A program made the position numbers and the translations under genes. Positions 59,796 to 64,000 of a stretch of DNA of 64,000 bases are shown here, in pieces. Position 1 is the first letter of the stretch, and each line of letters begins with the position of its first letter. Source of the stretch: Sphingomonas parapaucimobilis NBRC 15100 (lineage in GTDB: Bacteria; Pseudomonadota; Alphaproteobacteria; Sphingomonadales; Sphingomonadaceae); the NCBI RefSeq assembly GCF_000787715.1, contig NZ_BBPI01000069.1, forward strand, positions 1-64,000, in the 5' to 3' direction. Below the pieces are notes generated by a model that was not told the origin of the DNA, did not search any database, and worked only from the letters and a program-made list of their open reading frames with translations.

Positions 59796-62066
59796 ATGGT
59801 AACGAAGGGCAAGATGGCGGGCGGCTTGGCGATGATGGCGCTGATCGCAGCGGGCACCGGGGCGTCGGCGCAGACGCGGCAGCCTATGCCAGCGAAGGCG
59901 GCGCGAACCAGCATCGCCGATGCACGCGCGCGTGCCGACCGGATCGTTGCGAAGATGACCCGCGAGGAAAAGATCCTGCTGGTCCATGGCCTGTTCCCGA
60001 CCATGGCGGCGGGCAAGTCGAAGGAGGAACTGATCCCCTCGGCCGGACATATCGACGGTATTCCTCGGTTGGGCATCCCGCTGGTGCGCGAGAGCGACGC
60101 CTCGCTCGGTGTGGCCAATCAGGTCGAACAGCGGGTCGGCGACGTCGCCACCGCGCTGCCCTCCGGCCTGGCGACGGCCGCCAGCTTCGACCCGGCCATC
60201 GCCCGCGCCGGTGGCGCGATGATCGGCGCGGAGGCGCGCGACAAGCGGTTCAACGTGCTGCTGGCGGGCGGCGTCAACCTGACCCGCGATCCGTGGAACG
60301 GCCGCAATTTCGAATATCTGGGCGAGGATCCGCTGCTGGCTGGCACGCTGGGCGGCGCGCATATCGCGGGCGTGCAGTCGAACCGCATCGTCTCGACGAT
60401 CAAGCATTATGTGCTCAATGCACAGGAAACCGGCCGCAACATCCTGGACGCCCGGATCGGCGAGGCGGCGCTGCGGATGAGCGACCTGCTCGCCTTCCAG
60501 ATCGCGATCGAGCAGGGGCGGCCCGGCTCGGTCATGTGCGCCTATAACAAGATCAACGGCGACTGGGCGTGCGAGAACCGCCACTTGCTGACCGACGTGC
60601 TGAAGCGCGACTGGGGCTATCATGGCTGGGTCATGAGCGACTGGGGCGCGGTGCATTCGACCGTGAAGGCCGCCAATGCCGGATTGGACCAGGAGTCCGG
60701 GCAGGAACTGGACAAGGCCATTTATTTCGCCGAGCCGCTCGCCGAGGCGGTGGTCAAGGGCGAGGTGCCCGAGGCACGGCTGAACGACATGGTCGCGCGC
60801 TATCTGACGGGACTGATCGAAACCGGCGCCTATGACGCGGCCGTGCCCGCCCAGGCGGTGACGCCCGACTATGCCGCCCATGCCGAGGTGGCCCAGCGCG
60901 CGGCGGAGGCGGGGATCGTCCTGCTGAAGAACGACGGCAATCTCCTGCCGATCGCGCTCACCGCCAAGCGGATCGTGGTGATCGGTGGCAATGCCGATGT
61001 CGGCGTACTGTCGGGCGGCGGATCGTCGCAGGTCCGCTCGGTCGGCGGCGCGCCGGTCGAGATCCCGCTCGCCTATGGCGGATCGTCCTCGTTCGCGCGG
61101 ATCACCTATCATGCCTCTTCGCCGCTCAACGCGCTGCGCAAGGCACTGCCGGGCGTAGAGATCGAATGGCAGGACGGGCGCAACCTGAACGCGACGGTCG
61201 CGGCGGCGAAAAATGCAGACATGGCCATCTTCTTCGCGACCCAGTGGACGACCGAGGCGGACGACGTGCCCGACCTGCGCCTGCCGAACCAGCAGGACGC
61301 GCTGATCGCCGCGATCGCCGCCGTGCAGCCGCATACCGTGGCGGTGATGGAGACGGGCGGCCCGGTGCTCATGCCCTGGATCACGAAGGTCCCCGCCGTG
61401 GTCCAGGCCTGGTATCCCGGGCAGCGCGGCGGCGAGGCGCTGGCCGCCATCCTGACGGGTCAGGTCGATCCCTCGGGCCGCTTGCCGATCACCTTCCCCG
61501 CCGACGCTTCGCAACCGCCGCGCCCGCGTCCGGTCGGGCTCGACAGGCTGAGCGAGGTCGAAGCGGCGGCCGCCGCCAATCCGGCGGCGACGCCGGCACC
61601 GACCCTCCAGAGCTTCCCGGTCGATTATGTCGAGGGCGCCGATGTCGGCTATCGCTGGTATGAGAAAAAGGGGTTGAAGCCGCTTTTCCCCTTCGGCCAT
61701 GGCCTTAGCTATACCAATTTCGCCTATCGCAATCCGGTCGTCACCGGCGGCAAGACGGTCCGTGTCACGGTCGATATCGTCAACACCGGCCAGCGCGCCG
61801 GGTCGGACGTGCCGCAAATCTATGTGACGCGCGACGGCAGCGGTGATCCGATGCGATTGGCGGCGTTCCAGCGCGTGACGCTGAAGCCCGGTGAGGCGCG
61901 CCGCATCACCCTGATCGCCGAACCGCGTCTGCTGGCGGATTACGACACCGCGCTTCCCGGCTGGCGGATCCGGGGCGGTACCTATCGCGTCGCGGTGGCG
62001 CATGACGCGACCGACCGGGCGATGGTCAGCGCCACCCGGATCGATGCGCAGACGATGAAGCCTTGA
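59796..62066 (+). CDS. GH3 family beta-glucosidase/beta-xylosidase
   Basis: This encodes a 756-aa exported enzyme. A signal peptide (about residues 1-25, ending ASAQ) precedes the GH3 barrel domain (about 35-350) with VSTIKHYVLNAQETGR and the nucleophile aspartate in WVMSDWGAVHS. The second GH3 domain (about 375-590) starts VLLKNDGNLLPI and contains QWTTEADDVPDL with the likely acid/base glutamate. A fibronectin III-like C-terminus begins near GHGLSYTNF. It releases terminal beta-linked glucose or related sugars from oligosaccharides in the periplasm. I chose the ATG at 59796 with GGAGAGGG upstream; the frame open from 59658 lacks a signal peptide start. The MFS gene follows 53 bp later. Confidence 0.92.
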   Translation: MVTKGKMAGGLAMMALIAAGTGASAQTRQPMPAKAARTSIADARARADRIVAKMTREEKILLVHGLFPTMAAGKSKEELIPSAGHIDGIPRLGIPLVRESDASLGVANQVEQRVGDVATALPSGLATAASFDPAIARAGGAMIGAEARDKRFNVLLAGGVNLTRDPWNGRNFEYLGEDPLLAGTLGGAHIAGVQSNRIVSTIKHYVLNAQETGRNILDARIGEAALRMSDLLAFQIAIEQGRPGSVMCAYNKINGDWACENRHLLTDVLKRDWGYHGWVMSDWGAVHSTVKAANAGLDQESGQELDKAIYFAEPLAEAVVKGEVPEARLNDMVARYLTGLIETGAYDAAVPAQAVTPDYAAHAEVAQRAAEAGIVLLKNDGNLLPIALTAKRIVVIGGNADVGVLSGGGSSQVRSVGGAPVEIPLAYGGSSSFARITYHASSPLNALRKALPGVEIEWQDGRNLNATVAAAKNADMAIFFATQWTTEADDVPDLRLPNQQDALIAAIAAVQPHTVAVMETGGPVLMPWITKVPAVVQAWYPGQRGGEALAAILTGQVDPSGRLPITFPADASQPPRPRPVGLDRLSEVEAAAAANPAATPAPTLQSFPVDYVEGADVGYRWYEKKGLKPLFPFGHGLSYTNFAYRNPVVTGGKTVRVTVDIVNTGQRAGSDVPQIYVTRDGSGDPMRLAAFQRVTLKPGEARRITLIAEPRLLADYDTALPGWRIRGGTYRVAVAHDATDRAMVSATRIDAQTMKP

Positions 62067-62119
62067 GGAAGTCGTAAGGCCCGTTGCCCTTGGCGTGCGA
62101 TCGGGGGCAAGGGTGGGCG

Positions 62120-63319
62120 ATGGCCCCTGATCGCACCCATCCACGCCAGCGTCCGCCCCTGGGGCTCTATGCGCTGGCCAATATCGGCGGGGTGGCGGCG
62201 TATCTGCCACTGCTGACCCTGTTGGTGCCGATGAAGGTGGAGGCGGTCAGCCCGGATGGCCGGATCGCCTTGCTCTCGCTGGTCGCGGTGCTGGGCGCGG
62301 CGACGGCGAGCCTCGCCAATATCCTGTTCGGCTGGCTGAGCGATCGGTCGCAGCGGGCGGGGCGTGGTCGGCGGCGCTTGATGGCGATCGGGCTGGCGGG
62401 GGTGGTGGCCAGCTATGCCGCGATCGGAATGGCCGCTACGCCCGTGATGCTGGTCGCGGCGATCCTGTTCTTCCAGTTCGCGGTCAACGCGCTCCTCGCC
62501 CCGCTGATGGCAATCATGGCGGAGGAAATACCCGATGCGAAGCGTGGGCTGACGGGGGGCCTGATCGCGCTCGGCAATCCGGTGGCCTCGGCCATGTCGA
62601 CCTGGCTGGTGGGCGAAATGCTGCTGGGGGAGCAGGGGCGGCTGGCGGCCTTGGTGATGGCGGTCATGCTCTGCGTCCTGCCGTTGCTGCTGGTCGGGGC
62701 AGGAGGCTCCATATCGGACGAGGGCATCGCGGCCACGCCGTCGAGACCGTCCAGGCAGGATTTCATCATTGCGGGTGTCGCGCGGCTGTGCGTCCAGGTC
62801 GCGGCGGTCGTGACCCAGGTCTATCTGCTCTATTATTTCGAGACCATAGTTCCGCCCGCCGAATATGCCGATCTGCCGCGCTGGGTCGGGCGGGTCTTTA
62901 CCTGTGCCTTTGTCCTGCCCTTGCCGATCGCCCTGCTGCTGGGGCGATTGGCGGACCGGATGGAGCGCCGCCGGGACATCCTGTTGCTGGCGGCGCTGGT
63001 CGCGGCGCTGGGCCTGCTGGCCATGGCCGGGGCAACTAGCCGTCTTGCCGCAGCGGCGGCGTTCATACTCTATACTGCCGGATCGTCCGTCTTCGTCGCC
63101 TTGCACGTCGGGCTCAGCTTCCAGCTTCTGCCCGATCCCCGGCATCGGGGCCGCGATCTGGGCCTGTTCAACCTGACCAACACCCTGTCGACCATCATCG
63201 GTGCGGGCCTGACCTGGACCTTCGCCACGCCGCAGGACTTCGACGCCGTGCTGGTGATGCTTGCCATGGTCACGATGGCTGGCGGCCTGGCCATTTTGGG
63301 CGTCCAGGCGTGGCGATAG
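62120..63319 (+). CDS. major facilitator superfamily transporter
   Basis: This 399-aa protein has twelve predicted transmembrane helices. A loop between helices 2 and 3 with FGWLSDRSQRAGRGRRRLMAI (the GxLSDRxxxxGRRR pattern) marks the MFS family. The equivalent motif recurs in the second half as LGRLADRMERRRDIL. It resembles sugar-type symporters of the glycoside/SweetT-like kind. It follows the GH3 gene by 53 bp and probably takes up the released sugar. The frame is open from 62084, but ATG 62120 gives a natural N-terminus. Confidence 0.85.
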   Translation: MAPDRTHPRQRPPLGLYALANIGGVAAYLPLLTLLVPMKVEAVSPDGRIALLSLVAVLGAATASLANILFGWLSDRSQRAGRGRRRLMAIGLAGVVASYAAIGMAATPVMLVAAILFFQFAVNALLAPLMAIMAEEIPDAKRGLTGGLIALGNPVASAMSTWLVGEMLLGEQGRLAALVMAVMLCVLPLLLVGAGGSISDEGIAATPSRPSRQDFIIAGVARLCVQVAAVVTQVYLLYYFETIVPPAEYADLPRWVGRVFTCAFVLPLPIALLLGRLADRMERRRDILLLAALVAALGLLAMAGATSRLAAAAAFILYTAGSSVFVALHVGLSFQLLPDPRHRGRDLGLFNLTNTLSTIIGAGLTWTFATPQDFDAVLVMLAMVTMAGGLAILGVQAWR

Positions 63320-63343
63320 GGCAATTGTCAGAGCAATATTCGC

Positions 63344-64000
63344 TCAGGTCCGGCGGAGCGGCCCATTGGCGACCGGCTCGCCGAAATCGGGTGAGCCATC
63401 GGCGCGGTATCGGAAATACTGCATCCGCGTATCGCGATTGGGATCGAACAACGGATCGCCCTTGATTTCACGATAGTCGCGGGCGTGGTAAACCAGCACA
63501 TCACGCCCGCGCTCGTCGACCGTGAAGCTGTTGTGCCCCGGTCCGTAAACCTTGTGCGCGGTGGAGGTCTTGAAGACCGGCACCGTCGATTTGGACCAGT
63601 TAGCCGCGTTCATCAGCTCGGCATCGGCGTTGCAGGTCAGCATCCCCATGCAGTAGCGGGCATCGGTCGCACTGGCCGAATAGGTCATGAACAGCTTGCC
63701 GTTGCGGGCGAGCAGGGCGGGAGCCTCATTGACCTTGAAACCCTGGATCTCCCAGTCCAGCGTCGGCACCGACAGCCGCACCGGCTTGGCGGCCAGGGTC
63801 AGCGAGGTCTTGAGCGGCGCGAGATAGAGGTTGGAATTGGTGGCAATGCCCGGCTCGCTCTGTGCCCATGCCAGATAACGCTGGCCCTTGTGGACGAAGC
63901 TGGTCGAGTCGAGAGTGAAGCTGTCCCATTCGGTCTGCAACTGGCCCAGCACCGACCAGTTGCCGGTCATCGGATCGGGGCCGTCGCACACCACCGCGAA
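63344..64000 (-). CDS. GH43-family glycoside hydrolase, C-terminal part (cut by window edge)
   Basis: The visible 218 residues are the C-terminal part of a five-bladed beta-propeller glycosidase. LDSTSFVHKGQRYLAWAQ carries the transition-modulating aspartate region, NEAPALLARNGKLFMTYSAS the likely general-acid glutamate, and GPGHNSFTVDERGRDVLVYHA the motif typical of GH43 arabinofuranosidases and arabinanases. The N-terminus lies beyond position 64000, so export and total length cannot be judged. It converges on the MFS gene with a 24-base gap. Together with the GH3 enzyme it suggests arabinan or arabinoxylan use. Confidence 0.85.
   Translation of the reverse strand, partial: FAVVCDGPDPMTGNWSVLGQLQTEWDSFTLDSTSFVHKGQRYLAWAQSEPGIATNSNLYLAPLKTSLTLAAKPVRLSVPTLDWEIQGFKVNEAPALLARNGKLFMTYSASATDARYCMGMLTCNADAELMNAANWSKSTVPVFKTSTAHKVYGPGHNSFTVDERGRDVLVYHARDYREIKGDPLFDPNRDTRMQYFRYRADGSPDFGEPVANGPLRRT

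Noticed and set aside
59421-62210. 929-codon minus-strand frame opposite the GH3 gene
   Set aside because: The part opposite GH3 is low-complexity and unrecognisable. Only its last stretch below 59660, outside the GH3 gene, shows a LacI-like motif, which I listed separately with low confidence.

Overview
The window looks like chromosomal DNA of a sphingomonad-type alphaproteobacterium (Sphingomonas or a close relative). This is inferred from high GC content, four very large TonB-dependent receptors plus a fifth, shorter one, secreted glycoside hydrolases, a DUF4118/HisKA_2-type histidine kinase and sphingomonad-like palindromic repeats. No rRNA, tRNA or CRISPR array was seen.

Positions 1-15150 are a mixture of intact and decaying genes. 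An IS3-family element (121-1480) has a transposase broken in three places, and two of the breaks are short palindromic repeats inserted into orfB. A TonB-receptor/periplasmic-protein pair (1537-4330) is divergent from an OmpR-type two-component system (4448-6561). A graveyard follows: a UDP-glucose dehydrogenase scrap, an AraC regulator, a small divergent gene with two in-frame stops, and what reads as a type VI secretion lipase effector, ankyrin immunity and DUF1795 adaptor cassette with frameshifts (8231-9867). After an intact double-GH43 enzyme (10395-14006) comes a LysR gene split by an in-frame amber codon.

Positions 15422-27729 hold the most interesting unit, nine co-directional genes with gaps of 28 bp or less and several overlaps. 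They encode an STN-domain TonB receptor, a fused SbmA/BacA-like ABC transporter, TldE, TldD, thioredoxin, an unrecognised 294-aa protein, thioredoxin reductase, an M3 oligopeptidase and a Cds1-like cysteine desulfhydrase/synthase. Read in order they suggest uptake of a peptide across both membranes, proteolysis, disulfide reduction, hydrolysis to small peptides and release of sulfur from cysteine. I propose this as a possibly undescribed system for scavenging disulfide-containing or modified peptides. That function is inference.

Positions 27775-38129 are signalling and housekeeping: a HisKA_2 kinase, a chemoreceptor, a DUF2332 protein, a TonB receptor, and a GAF protein overlapping an MHYT-GGDEF-EAL protein (cyclic di-GMP turnover).

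Positions 38517-64000 are carbohydrate-oriented. Two convergent TonB receptors share a strong bidirectional terminator. Two paralogous, oppositely oriented secreted beta-helix/beta-propeller proteins flank a gluconate module (gluconokinase, GntR/FadR-type regulator, GntP permease) and a small LuxR-type HTH protein. Next come DUF427, a YbbA/YbbP-type ABC pair divergent from a TesA-like esterase, a Gfo/Idh/MocA oxidoreductase, a GH3 beta-glucosidase, an MFS transporter and a GH43 enzyme cut by the right edge. Together they suggest extracellular plant or microbial glycan breakdown followed by sugar and sugar-acid uptake.
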